A stretch of 43,197 bases of DNA from Gnetum montanum. Its lineage: Eukaryota; Streptophyta; Gnetopsida; Gnetales; Gnetaceae. Location of the stretch: the NCBI GenBank assembly GCA_015680685.1, contig MNCI01004501.1, forward strand, positions 1,048,799-1,091,995, given 5' to 3'. Position 1 is the stretch's first letter. Each line of letters starts with the position of its first letter. The notes under the pieces were generated by a model, which did no database searches, was not told where the DNA came from, and saw only the letters and a program-made list of their open reading frames with translations. The position numbers and the translations under genes were made by a program. Below, piece by piece: positions 31,233 through 41,663 of this stretch.

Positions 31233-32040
31233 AGTTGAAGCAAGTAGTAAAAGAAGAGATTGAACAACTTCTAAAGGTTGGGTTCATATACCCCATTGCT
31301 GATAGCGAATGGGTTAGCCCCTTAGTAATGATGCTAAAAAGGGAGGCAAATAGAGGATGTGCATAGATTTTAGGCTGCTAAACATGACAACATTCAAGGA
31401 TCACTTCTTGTTGCCATTTCTTGACCAAGTCTTAGACACAATCATAGGGCATCGCTATTATATTTTTCTGGATGGCTATAGCAGATACAACCAAATACAA
31501 ATAGCCCTAGAAGACTAATCCAAAACTACGTTCACTAGACCTTGGGGAACGTTTGCATACAAATAAATGCCGTTTGGCTTGTGCAATGCCCCTGCCACAT
31601 TTCAATGCTTAGTTCTAGGCATATTCCAACAGCAAATAGGAAATGGGGTGGAAGTCTTTATGGATGACTTCTCCACTTACAGAGTAAGTTTTGATAAAGC
31701 CTTGGACTAGTTAGAGGAAGTGAAAAAAAGATGTGTAGAGACTAATCTAAGGCTCAACTGGTAGAAAAGCCATTTAATGATCCAATAAGGTGTAGTACTT
31801 GGCCATAAAATTTCACATGCAGGGATAGAGGTAAACCTTGAGAAAATCAAAGTCATCTAAGAAATCACCTGTCAACCGAAAACTATCAAAGACATTTAGT
31901 CATTCCTTGGACACACTAGCTACTATAGGAAATTCATAGAGAAATTTTTGAAGGTTGCTAAACCATTGGTAGAGTTAACGAAAAATGACATACCCTTCGA
32001 GTGGACCAGGGAATGCGAACTGGCCTTCCACACTTTGAAG
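31233..32040 (+). pseudogene. Reverse transcriptase of element 2
   Basis: Motifs: EEIEQLLKVGFIYPIADSEW, VSPLVMM, RMCIDFRLLNMTTFKDHFLL, PFLDQVLDTI, YYIFLDGYSRYNQIQIALED, TFTRPWGTFAYK, MPFGLCNAPATFQCLV, catalytic VEVFMDDFS (FMDD) at about 31650-31675, then KPLVELTKND at 31960 onward. A one-base loss at about 31334-31340 shifts frame. In-frame stops replace Gln and Trp codons. The enzyme would copy element RNA, priming from tRNA-Asp. Confidence 0.85.
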
Positions 32041-32700
32041 TAAAAGCTGGTAGAAACACTCATTCTACAAGCTCCTAACTGGTTCAAACTACTTCATGTC
32101 ATGACTGATGCATCCAACTATGCCTTAGGAGCCGTACTTACATAGATGATCAAAAATGCCCTTATTACATCCATTGTGCAAGTAGAAGTATAGCTGGTGC
32201 ACAACTTAATTACACTAATACCGAAAAAGAATTAATGGCTGTAGTGTTTGCACTAGAAAAATTTAGGCACTATGTATTGGGATACAAAGTATTCATACAT
32301 ACAAATCATAGTGCAATCTGGTTCCTCATGAATAAGCCAATGGTAAGCCCCTATATTATACGATGGCTGGTAATCCTACAAGAGTTCAATCTAATGATGA
32401 TCGATTGTAAAGGAACTAAGAAAGTAGTTGCTGATCATTTATCTCAGTTGCGTTGGGACAACAAAGAGGATCAGTATTCTATTTTTGATCACTTCCTTGA
32501 TGAGTTCCTTTTTTCCAGTGTAGTGAATGACCAATCACCCATGGAGACAAACTGGTATAGTAGCATTCTGATCTATCTTCTTACCCAAAAAACACCACAA
32601 GAGTTGGACCTTAAGAAGAAACAACAGTTTCTTCATGAAGCCAAGTACTTTATGGAAATCAATGGACAACTTTACAGAGTATGTCTTAATCGCTTGGTTT
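32041..32700 (+). pseudogene. RNase H of element 2
   Basis: LLHVMTDASNYALGAVLT (catalytic Asp in TDAS, about 32105), KELMAVVFALEKFRHYVLGY, KVFIHTNHSAIWFLMN (usual TDH reads TNH) and KGTKKVVADHLSQL (about 32410-32450). A long open stretch 32235-32702 follows a stop-broken part. The C-terminal portion leads into the integrase N-terminus (KKKQQFLHEAKYFMEINGQL). Confidence 0.8.
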
Positions 32701-33901
32701 GATGGTGTGTTCTTGATAGAGATCAACTGAGAGTTCTCCAAGATGCTCATGAGGGCCCTTGTGGGGGTCACTATGCTAGGAGATGAACAACTATTAAGAT
32801 CCTACTTGCAGGGTATTATTGGCCTACCTTGTTCCAGGACATCTATTAATTCATCCAATCTTGTGAGCGCTATCAACGTGATGGGGGAATGACTACTAGA
32901 ATGGAGGGTCCGCAACAATGGATTCAACCACTAGAACCCTTTGACATTTGGGGGATTGATTTCATGGCGTCAATTACACCAATGTCCAATGGAAAAGCTT
33001 ACATCATAGTTGCTGTAGACTACTTAACAAAATGGGCTGAAGTAGCTATTGTTAAAGATTGCACATTGTCTATAGCTACATGATTTATTCAACAATAAGT
33101 CATCAATAGGTTTGGTGTGCTGTGTGCACTTATCTCAGATAATGGTACATACTTTATAGGTGAAACTTTTTGAAAGTTGATGCAACACTTAGGGGTTGAG
33201 CACAAATTGACTACACCATACCACCCCCAAGCAAACGGTCAAGCCAAGGTCACCAACAAGGAGATTACCAAGATACTGACTAGAACTATTAGCAAATATA
33301 GGTGATATTGGAGCACTAAACTAAATAATGCTCTTTGCTCATACCGCTCCATGTGGAAACTCCTATAGGATACTCTCCCTACAAGTTAGTGTATGGAAAA
33401 CTTCCAATGCTCCCTATCCAAACTGAGCTCCATATACTAACCATGGCATGTGACCTCAACATTGACCTTGATCTAGCACAAAAACAAAGGTTAATGACTC
33501 TTAACTTGCTAGATGAGAATCGACTAGCTACCTTGTCATCTAATGAGTTGCACAAGGCATTTAATAAACAATGTCATGACCTGAAAATTAGGAGAGTTAA
33601 GTACCAACCAGGAGATAAGGTCTTCTACTATAATCCCACACATGTGTCACAATGGATCAAATTTCAAACACTGTGGGAAGGAACTTACATTATTTATGCA
33701 ACTTTTCTTTCAGGGGCCATGACCATATATAAACTTGAGAGACAAGAAAAGAGACTGTTAGTCAATGTGCAACAAACAAATCCTTTTCGTGAGTTCAGGT
33801 CAGCTAGGACATATGCTACCTCTGTAAGTGGGCAACCTTGCTCATTATTTCGGATCTCCTCCTTCCAACTCAATCATGGGGGAGATGGCCACCTTAGCTA
33901 A
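32701..33901 (+). pseudogene. Integrase of element 2
   Basis: N-terminal zinc-binding region: AHEGPCGGHYARR then FIQSCERYQRDGG. The last Cys of the HHCC set is Tyr. The catalytic core has FDIWGIDFMASI (Asp), CALISDNGTYFIGETF (Asp) and TTPYHPQANGQAKVTNKEI (Glu), so the DDE triad is recognisable. A frameshift near 33345-33355 precedes the C-terminal domain (IGYSPYKLVYGKLPMLPIQT, VKYQPGDKVFYYNPTHVSQW), which ends LNHGGDGHLS at the stop at 33901. That end is retained in element 1 although the rest of pol is lost there. Confidence 0.85.
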
Positions 33902-35823
33902 CCATTGAAGGCACTCAATTCTTTCTAAGTTTTTGTTTTACACATTTTTGTTTTCCATATTTTTTTGCACATTTCTTTAATCTTTCTTATTTTTGTTTTA
34001 CACCATCGTTCATATTTTTACCATTTTTTTGTGTGATTACTTTATTTTGTTTATCACCCAATAAGTGTTCATGATGGTGGTATGAATAATATCATATCGA
34101 TTGCTAATGTTTGGATTTTACCTTTGAAGTATGATGTCGATATGAAGGTATGGTTCTTTTGATTAACAGGCAATGAGTCCATGTCGTTCATACATCCATA
34201 AAATCCTATGGTCTCCCTTAGCTTGGAGATGTATAGTCCCTTTCTTTAATAAAACTATTAATGAATTGGTGATTGGGTATTTCTCAGAGTAATAAAAAAC
34301 TCAAAGGATGAAAAGGGTGTGGCTTCAAAGGGATTCTATGCATTTGTACTGGCTATTCTCTTGAGTGCTTGACTGCTTTTTCTTTGGGTTTTCCGCCATT
34401 CTGACCATTCATAAAATCATCAAAAGTTGAGTTCATATATATATAATAAGTCTTTGCATGGTGTGGTTCTCATGCAAAAAAAAAGAGAAGAAAAAACAAA
34501 CAAAAAAATATTAAGAATTCAAAGCACACCCCTTAGACACAATAATGATCTTGGGCTACATACACTAGTTATGGCACTAAAAAGACATGTTACCCATGCT
34601 TGAAGGTTCCCTCTAACTAAGACCCTTTATCGCTTCTTGGTTCTCCATCTCACTCTCCTTGGAATGGTGGTGACTTTTTGTAGAGGCATTCTTCTTGCTC
34701 TAAGTGGATGGGTTGGTCAAATGTGTTGATGTGAGGTCATTGAATGTGGATTGGTTTGAGTCCGGATTTAGAACGAGTTCTACTCAATCACATTAACCAT
34801 GAAACACACAAGGGACTTTACACAACCTTGTTTTTGGGGTTCCATTCCATCCTCTCCTCTCCACCTTTCTTTTCCATTTCTCATCTCATTGCCAATTTTA
34901 TCATTAGTTTGTATCTTGGTTGATGCATTTTTCTTGCTTGGTAATTTCTTGTGGGTAAGTTTTTAACTCTTGCTTCCTAATGACATTCCTAGAGCCTATA
35001 GACTCTTTGGTTTGTGGGTTTGTCAGGGCATCAAGGGCATAAGCCTTCTTTCGGGACGACCCACTGGCATTCCTTTTTGGGTGCGCTAGTTAACTTCTTT
35101 TCCTTAAACATTTCTTGAAATCATCATTTTTTGTTTCATCCCCATCCGTGACATCTATTTTATTGGCATTGTCGTTGTTCCTTTTTCTCCATCTTTCTTA
35201 TTCCTTCTCTTTTTCCCATCCTATCACTACTGAAGGTTTGCTCTTCGTCATAGGGGCCCAGGCACAAAAATTTTTCAAATTTTCCTAACCCCTACACCTT
35301 AGGTAGTCACCAGTGTTAAAATTCCAGAACCAATATCTGCCATAACCATAACCCAGCCAATGCACTTCACATCAAAGCAAGGTATCAACGACATTGTGAT
35401 TTATCTACCCTCTCTCAATTGTGACTATGTTTTTTATGGAAATGGTGATCATAAAACAATGAACTAGGCTTGGAAGATGCACTCAGGATGGACCAAAACT
35501 GGAACATTCACGAAAGGAGTAAGATTGGTGGTGTGGCTATGGATGAACAACGACAGGTGCAATATTGGCATTGGCAGCAACACGTCTCATTCTTTTCTCT
35601 CTCTCTCCCTCTTCTCTTTCAGCTACCAATAAGGTTGGATGTCATTTATGTATAGTGTTCACTTTTGTTGTCATGAACACTAATGTTGTCATGTACTGTA
35701 TTGTTGATCCATTCACTGGGCATGTTGAGTCAGTCACCCCATTCCACCGTTAATAGTCATTCAGTCTATAATCCCATACCTTCCCAATATTTTGTAAGGA
35801 ACTCAAGGATGATTTTTCATTCA
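33902..35823 (+). other. Long 3' non-coding region of element 2
   Basis: 1.9 kb between integrase and polypurine motif, where Athila-type elements can carry an env-like frame. No membrane-protein frame is seen. Parts align with element 1 (34140-34275 against 1-190) and element 3 (about 34783-34815, 35220-35330 and 35790-35835 against its minus strand). A small open frame at 35470-35655 resembles the minus-strand frame 41825-42052 of element 3 in its Gln/Trp-rich middle (YWHWQQH against SRRWQQQD) and a following Ser/Leu/Phe stretch. Confidence 0.6.
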
Positions 35824-35835
35824 GTCATGGGAGTA
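35824..35835 (+). other. Polypurine motif of element 2
   Basis: GTCATGGGAGTA directly before the 3' LTR. Element 3 has GTCATGGGGGTA at the same place. It is short and T-interrupted for a polypurine tract, but position and conservation support it. Confidence 0.6.
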
Positions 35836-36668
35836 TGATGAACCGTGATATTGCGTATGTGATATCGCATCCACGATATCGCGTTCACGATATCAGATCG
35901 ACCATGCAATATTGGATACCCAATATCATGGCTTGTCTCATTATCTATAAATAAGAGGTGGCACCTTTGGTTTCTATAGTTAAGAATTAGTCCCTTAGCC
36001 AAACCCTTGCCATTTTCTCCCTCCAGAGTTAGAATTATTTTTGCGTGCCCATAGTAGTAGTTAGAGTGAATAGATCTTTATTCAAGCATTGTGTACCTGA
36101 GCACACTTTGTGTATGGAAATAGAGATGAACTCTATAATAAACCTTGCAGCATACAGAATAGATTAATTAGTGTTAATTATTATTTAATGCTTTCGTAGT
36201 TAATTAATGATTTCTCTCACCCTACAACTCTCTTAGTTAATTACACTCAGTACGACTACTTCGAGCATGCGTGTAGCACTTGGTAACCCAGTAACGATTA
36301 GCATTTGGTAATCCTAGTAGCGTTGCACTGGTTCAGGATGTGTACGGAAAGTAGGAACAGATACTGGTGTTAGGAGCACTTAGAACTTAGTTAATGAATA
36401 GTTAAATTAGATTAGTTACTTAGTTACTTCTCTCTCTCCTCCTTATTAGCTCAAGATAGAAAATACATAAAAACCATAAAAATCATATACATCAAGCTTA
36501 CTTAACCATACAACCATGACATACAAGTAATTTTGGAAAGACACTGATTAATCAACCCGTTATTGTTCCACAAGGCGCATAGGCACTTAGTCCTTGGAAT
36601 TCAATCGGATCATGTGTGAAACACTTGTATTTGTATGGTTGAGTGTAGGGGTACCTCACCGCTCATCA
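35836..36668 (+). repeat. 3' LTR of element 2 (833 bp)
   Basis: TGATGAACCGTG...CACCGCTCATCA. The TATA box is at 35945-35954. Compared with the 5' LTR it has an extra ATATCGCGTTCACG-type palindrome unit near 35875-35890 and many transitions. Confidence 0.9.
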
Positions 36669-36800
36669 TAAGGAAAGATAGAGGAATGTATTTTTCTATA
36701 AACTCAACTTAATGAGATTGGTCCATTCAAAATTAGGACTAAGACTAATCTAAATGCTTAAAAGATTGAATTACCTCATGAATTTGGATGTGTAGGGGCT
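36669..36800 (+). pseudogene. Relic A: integrase C-terminal fragment
   Basis: After the TSD the sequence encodes KER then, in a second frame, NEIGPFKIRTKTNLNA, a stop, and KIELPHEFG (about 36702-36790). This is the GPFKI....NAY.I.LP segment typical of Ty3/gypsy integrase C-termini. It continues the VLIYLSK end at 26725 and shows element 2 inserted into relic A. Confidence 0.65.
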
Positions 36801-37777
36801 TGAATATTCTTCCAAGTGTAATATTCAATTAAAGAGAAGTCCCTTTTAAAGAGTGAGAGAGAAGATGAAAACATTGTTCCACTCTTATATGTAACTTTTC
36901 TTCTTAATGTGTCCTAATAGTAGTAGGAGTTATCTATTTATGCTTGATAGTTTGTTTGGAGTTGTCTAAGTACTTTATAAAGCCTAGGCAAGGAACTATG
37001 AGGTCACTATGGATTACAATCTACTCCTACATGTAATTGTGAGGTTTCATTATATTGCAATGTATTGTAATTACCAATTTCATATATTTTCTAAGGTACA
37101 TGATGAGTTACGAGGTCACTACATGTCATAATGAGTCTTAATTTGGTCCTATCGGTAACTACAAGTCACAATTTACCATAGTGTATTTTAGGGGTTAGTT
37201 TCATGTGTTTTTTGAGTTGGAAGATGAGTTAAAAGCCATTGCGGATTGTAGTGAGCTGTAGTCTCTAGGTTGTAAGTCACCATAAGGCTATAGTTGGGTC
37301 CTAGTTTGTAGAGAAATAAAGATGAAAATAATGTGCATTTACACGAATGTGCCTGGGTACAAATCCAATGTTGACATAAGTAGGTAGCTATGAGGGCATT
37401 GCGAGTTATACTCACTTGCAGTCTTGATTTAAATCATTTTAAAGAAAAGACATAAATTTTAAGGCATTTGAACAAATTGAAAAATCAAAACAACATTTGA
37501 AAAAACTATAAAAGGCCAAAAAAACATAAGATAAGCAAGATAAGCTGATTCCAAGCCATCTTATGCTTGAGAGATTATGAAAGAGATCTTCTTGAGAGTG
37601 TGTGATCATCTCTTGATGATCTAAATTACATTATAAGAGGCATTAATGTTTGCTATATTGATTTTCTATCTTTGGGAGGGTTTTTTCTTTTTTTGTACAT
37701 TATAATCATTTTCATTGAGCAATAATAAATTCCTCCATTTATTTTCTTATTTAGTTGTGGAATTATGTTGTTTCTTT
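36801..37777. other. AT-rich non-coding stretch, part repeated at 8.9-9.1 kb
   Basis: No gene. About 36855-37080 resembles 8905-9120. As this follows the relic A integrase it could be its 3' LTR region, but boundaries and a polypurine tract are not clear. Several short blocks of the type GTAACTACAAGTCACAAT recur here and, inverted, near 38870-39110. Confidence 0.35.
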
Positions 37778-38051
37778 TCACTTGAGTGAGCTTGAATTAT
37801 GAAATTTAAGGGAGCTTCTCATCACATTCTCAAAAGATATGTTATCTTTTAGAGGAGGAATGAATGAATATCTTGAAGAAGATATTGGTAAATATTCTCT
37901 TGATTTATTCTTGCCTAGGTACCTTTGGTGAAGAAGCATGTCTTTTTTTCTCTTCCAAATTTTCAAGTTTTTCAACAATATATTTTAAAGCATTTCTCAT
38001 ATTTTTCATGTCTTTTAACAAAGCCTAAACTATTTTGTTTCTTAATTCCAT
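37778..38051 (-). pseudogene. Possible retroelement gag relic (coiled-coil start)
   Basis: The minus-strand ATG at 38051 gives MELRNKIV, a stop, then ALLKDMKNMRNALKYIVEKL, ENLEEKKRHASSPKVP and a stop; a second frame covers 37778-37978. The heptad-like Leu/Met spacing suggests a coiled coil. With a primer-site-like motif 340 bases upstream it could be the start of an LTR-element gag. I do not recognise a family. Confidence 0.3.
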
Positions 38052-38393
38052 GATAAAAGTAATCTAAAAGATAACATTCACAAAGTTTTATAAGAAAATA
38101 TGAAAGATCAAGAGTGTTCAAAGGTAAACAAGTAAAGACTCCGTAAGTCTTAGTAGACTTGAGGATAAGATATTTAAATCCTAGCCATTTCTAGTAAATG
38201 CATATTATATTTCATAATTAATTTTTAATACTATAATTAATTAATTACATTAATATTCAAAGGAGTACTTAAAATTCTAAGTATGAAAAATGGAAACAAT
38301 AGAAATTGCATACCAAAAATGAAGATCTAAAAGTTATTCCTTGTATTTGAGATAAGGATTCTTCCCTTGAATTGAATTATCTTTATTCATAAA

Positions 38394-38408
38394 CTACTAT
38401 GATACCAA
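38394..38408 (-). other. Primer-binding-site-like motif
   Basis: Minus strand TTGGTATCATAGTAG, close to the tRNA-Met-type TGGTATCAGAG. If real, a 5' LTR would occupy the sequence to the right (from about 38409). I could not find the LTR start or its partner. Confidence 0.3.
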
Positions 38409-39669
38409 TACAATGAGGAGCTCCTTTTAATTCTAAAATCCAAGCTTACTCAAGTGCAAAACTTCCTCACAAATCCCAATTAGAAAAAGAACTTTATTCT
38501 TACTCAAGAAAAATGAATACGATCCACAAATGTAAGTAACATACATTCAAGGATAGATAATCAATTAATCAATCAAACCCTCACTCCATTTTCATAATAC
38601 AAGGAGGGTCATCAAGAGGATATCTCACATTCAATTTATTAAGAAGAATGCTCTCACTTTTTCTCAAGCTAATATAATGAAAAATTTTAAAAAATCTCTT
38701 TCTTAAGTCTACTTTCATCCTTTTATAATATTTGAAATGATCCTTGGGCTTTTCCAATCATCGATATTCCTTTAAAATTTAACACTTATTTTGAAAATAA
38801 ATTTTAAGTAAACTATGAGTTTCTATAGCTCACATCCCCATGGAATTGCTAGACTAAGATTAAACTACAACTTGTACCTTGTCACACATAAATTTTCAAC
38901 ATTTTAAACTTTATTTCTCTACTTATTGTAATCTACAATAGCTGACAATATCTTATCATGGTTAGTTATGACTTGCAGGAACTCATAACTTACTGTTCAA
39001 ATTAGAAAACATGTTTGATTAGGAAAATAAACAAATTGTAGTAGACTGTAACTTGTAGTTACTTGAGGCATATACTGTGGTCGACTATGATCCATATTAA
39101 GCTTGTAGTTGCCTACTCAACATTATAGAAAATCGTAGAGAGCAAATCTTGATGTGTGGTAGAAGTACAATGTTTGAATGCAAATATGCAGATATGAATG
39201 TGGTTGATTCTTTTGTGTGTTCATAAGGTATAGTATGAATATATAATGATTTTTAGTTTTTTAACATTTGGAGGTAAGTGGGATATAGGTTAGTTTGTTG
39301 GAATAGTCTTTTTTATGTTTGAGAAGATGTCATTTCAAGGTTGCATGAACAGCTTATTTTTTGTTATTATTATTATTATTTTACTTTTTGATTGACAAAT
39401 TTATGATATTAGTTTACTACTTTTAGTTAAACTGTAGTTTGTTTTCATTTTAGAACTGACATCATTCAAAACTCTCAAGAGTAAATCTTAAGCATTTGGC
39501 TCTTAGCTAATTAAGTGTTAGCAAAACATATCTCACTTATTAATGTATGTAGCCTCTAAAATGCAAGTCACTAACATAATCTTATGCTTATAATAGCCCT
39601 CATCTTGCCTTTGGTTCAATGCTTCCTTGAGATAAACTTAGGAAGATACTGAATAGCATTAACATTCTA
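38409..39669. other. AT-rich stretch, no gene
   Basis: No coding similarity found. Contains GTAGT/ACTTGTAGTTAC-type short repeats (38870-39110) and a TTATTATTATTATTATT microsatellite (about 39363-39381). Confidence 0.4.
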
Positions 39670-40460
39670 CAAAAATCTCCTTTATGTTGTTAAAGGAATC
39701 TATGTGATGGTTAACATTCTTATTGAGGATAATTTTACTAAAGAAGGAACAATTATCAATAGTTCAGTAGGACTTAAACAAGGTTGTTCTTTGTCACCAA
39801 ACCTTTTTGACATATTTATAGATGAATTAGATGAATGGATGCAAAATGCCTCTACTCATGTTGTGTTAGTACATGAATTATTTTTGAACATCTCTTTGTA
39901 GATGATGTCGTATTGATTGCAAAATTAGCTACAAGATTAAATTATATGCTTCAAATCATTTATAACTACTACAACTATTCTAGCATGAATATTTATATGA
40001 CTAAAATTCTAGTTTGTGGTAGTAGAAATAGAAATTCCAATTTTTTCTTGAGGAAAAAAGACTTAATATATGTGAATCTTATAAATATTTGGAAGTTGAA
40101 TTTGCTAGTAATTATAGTTGTAATGCCCTTATTGCTAAAAGGGTTTCAAGTAGCATGTGAGTTGCATTTGCTCTAAGAAATAATTGCAACATGAAACAAA
40201 TTTTAGCATGGGAGATTAGAGGGAAACTTTTTCATAGTCTTGTCCAACATGTATTATTATATGGATGGTTGCATAAGGACCTTCTTTTTCTATACATAAT
40301 TGGAAAAAATTAGAGCATGTTTAAAAATAGTTTCTTGTGCATCAATTTCAAGTGAAAATGTAGACTTATAATATCTTACTTTTAGAAGTAGATTTTCCTC
40401 CTCTTGAAGTTGAAGCCCTTTGTCAATCCCTTTGTCAATTTATTGCTTATACTTAAAAGT
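39670..40460 (+). pseudogene. LINE (non-LTR retrotransposon) reverse transcriptase relic
   Basis: Frame 2: NLLYVVKGIYVMVNILIEDN, INSSVGLKQGCSLSPNLFDI, FIDELDEWMQ, open 39704-39901. Frame 1 from about 39886: EHLFVDDVVLIAKLATRLNY, NIYMTKILVCGSRN. Further on: SYKYLEVEFASNYSCNALIA, AFALRNNCNMKQILAWEIRG, KLFHSLVQHVLLYG, then LEVDFPPLEVEALCQSL. The G.KQGC.LSP...F..YID.L and F.DDVVL..K pattern is that of LINE RT; the catalytic box reads FVDD instead of the common FADD. No endonuclease domain or poly(A) tail is seen. The copy is 5'-truncated, with at least two frameshifts. Confidence 0.75.
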
Positions 40461-40739
40461 TAAGTGATGTAGACATCAATTAGACCAATATGTCATCTTT
40501 CCAATGATGGGGGTCTTTCACTTGAGGTTTTGACATGTTTAAGGATGTTTTGAGCCTACTTTTTTGGAGGTATTTGGATGTTCCATGCCTTAAAATAAGC
40601 ATCTTTATTTATGGCCTTGCCAAGATAGATGTCTCCTCTTCAAGATAGACATCTACTCTAAAAGAAAAGTGTCTTTTGTGTTAAGGCTAGCTTCAAGAAA
40701 GATGTCTTCTACATTAGAAAGATGTCTACTCTAAACATT
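40461..40739. other. Spacer with AGATGTCT-type short repeats, no gene
   Basis: From 40610 the motif AAGATAGATGTCT / AAGAAAGATGTCT recurs about four times, partly with inverted forms (AGACATCTACTCT). It is the left flank of element 3; the last five bases (ACATT, 40735-40739) are the candidate TSD half. Confidence 0.4.
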
Positions 40740-41650
40740 TGATGAGTGGCGAGGTACCCCTACACTCAACCATACGTATACGAGCGTGCACGTGCGATCC
40801 GGTCGAACTCTGCAGACTAACGGCCTTAACACCACAAGAAACACTTGGGGTTAATCATTCGTTGTCTCCCCAGGCCTGCTTGTAAGTGTCACGATGTATG
40901 GTTAAGAAAGTCTGGGGTATGTGATTTTTTTGGTATTTTTCGGTTTATCTTCTATGCTATCAGGGGAAAGGGTTGAGAAACTAACTAACTCTACCTAATG
41001 TCCTAAGTCTAAATTAACTAGCGTCAACATCTGTTCCCACTTACCGGACACACCTTGAACTATGCAATTGTGGCTTACCAAACGCTAATCGTTTCTGGGA
41101 TCACCACACGTAACACAAGTGCTCGAAGTGGTCGTACTGAGGCATCTATTTAGCTTAAGTGTGATAAGCAGCCAATTCCTTAGCGAGCCGTACACACCCG
41201 TGGGTGCTCGTAACTAAGTCGTACTTATCACGCGTTCTAGCCTAGCAATGAGCAACCGATTCCTTGACTAGCCGTACACGTCCGTAGACTCTCGTAATCA
41301 AGTCGTACCTGTGCGCACTAGGAAAGGAGTAAATAAACAACAATAAATGAAACCACATGCTGTAAGGTTTATCCAATCAAGTTGGTCTTTATTGCCGTAC
41401 ACAACTTAGGTTCAGGTTACAAGCTGCTCGAATAAAGAGCCGTTCACTCTAGGACTCCTACTGCGGGCACATGGGAAAAATTCTAACTCGGGAGTGATCA
41501 ATCTGCCAGAGCTTTTCTACTTCTAGCCAGGATTTGGAAATGAAGGAAGTGTCGCCTCTTATTTATAGATATGACGGCGGGACGCGATATCGTGTATGCA
41601 ATATCGCATAGGATGCGATATCGCGGCCCAGTGCATGTCGCATCTCATCA
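40740..41650 (-). repeat. 3' LTR of element 3 (911 bp)
   Basis: TGATGAGTGGCG at 40740 to GCATCTCATCA at 41650. Nearly collinear with the element 1 LTR. The TATA box is at about 41558-41567 (minus). The U3 palindromes are partly decayed (ACGCGATATCGTG, GATGCGATATCGCGGCC). It has two rather than three AGC(A)GCC.ATTCCTT repeat units. Confidence 0.9.
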
Positions 41651-41663
41651 TACCCCCATGACT
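41651..41663 (-). other. Polypurine motif of element 3
   Basis: Minus strand AGTCATGGGGGTA abutting the LTR start. Same position as in element 2. Confidence 0.65.

Larger units (their letters stand above)
26726..36668 (+). mobile_element. Element 2: complete, decayed Athila-like Ty3/gypsy retrotransposon
   Basis: 9.94 kb with LTRs 26726-27543 and 35836-36668, PBS, gag, protease, RT, RNase H, integrase, a 1.9-kb non-coding tail and a polypurine motif. The flanks are CAAGG (26721-26725) and TAAGG (36669-36673), a 5-bp TSD with one transition. It lies in the integrase C-terminus of relic A, and the relic's frame YLSK / ER continues across. The LTRs differ at many sites plus a 14-bp indel, so the insertion is not recent. 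It belongs to the same family as elements 1 and 3. Confidence 0.9.

Noticed and set aside
33902-35823. Env-like gene after integrase in element 2
   Set aside because: No signal peptide, membrane segment or long frame; only short stop-bounded frames.
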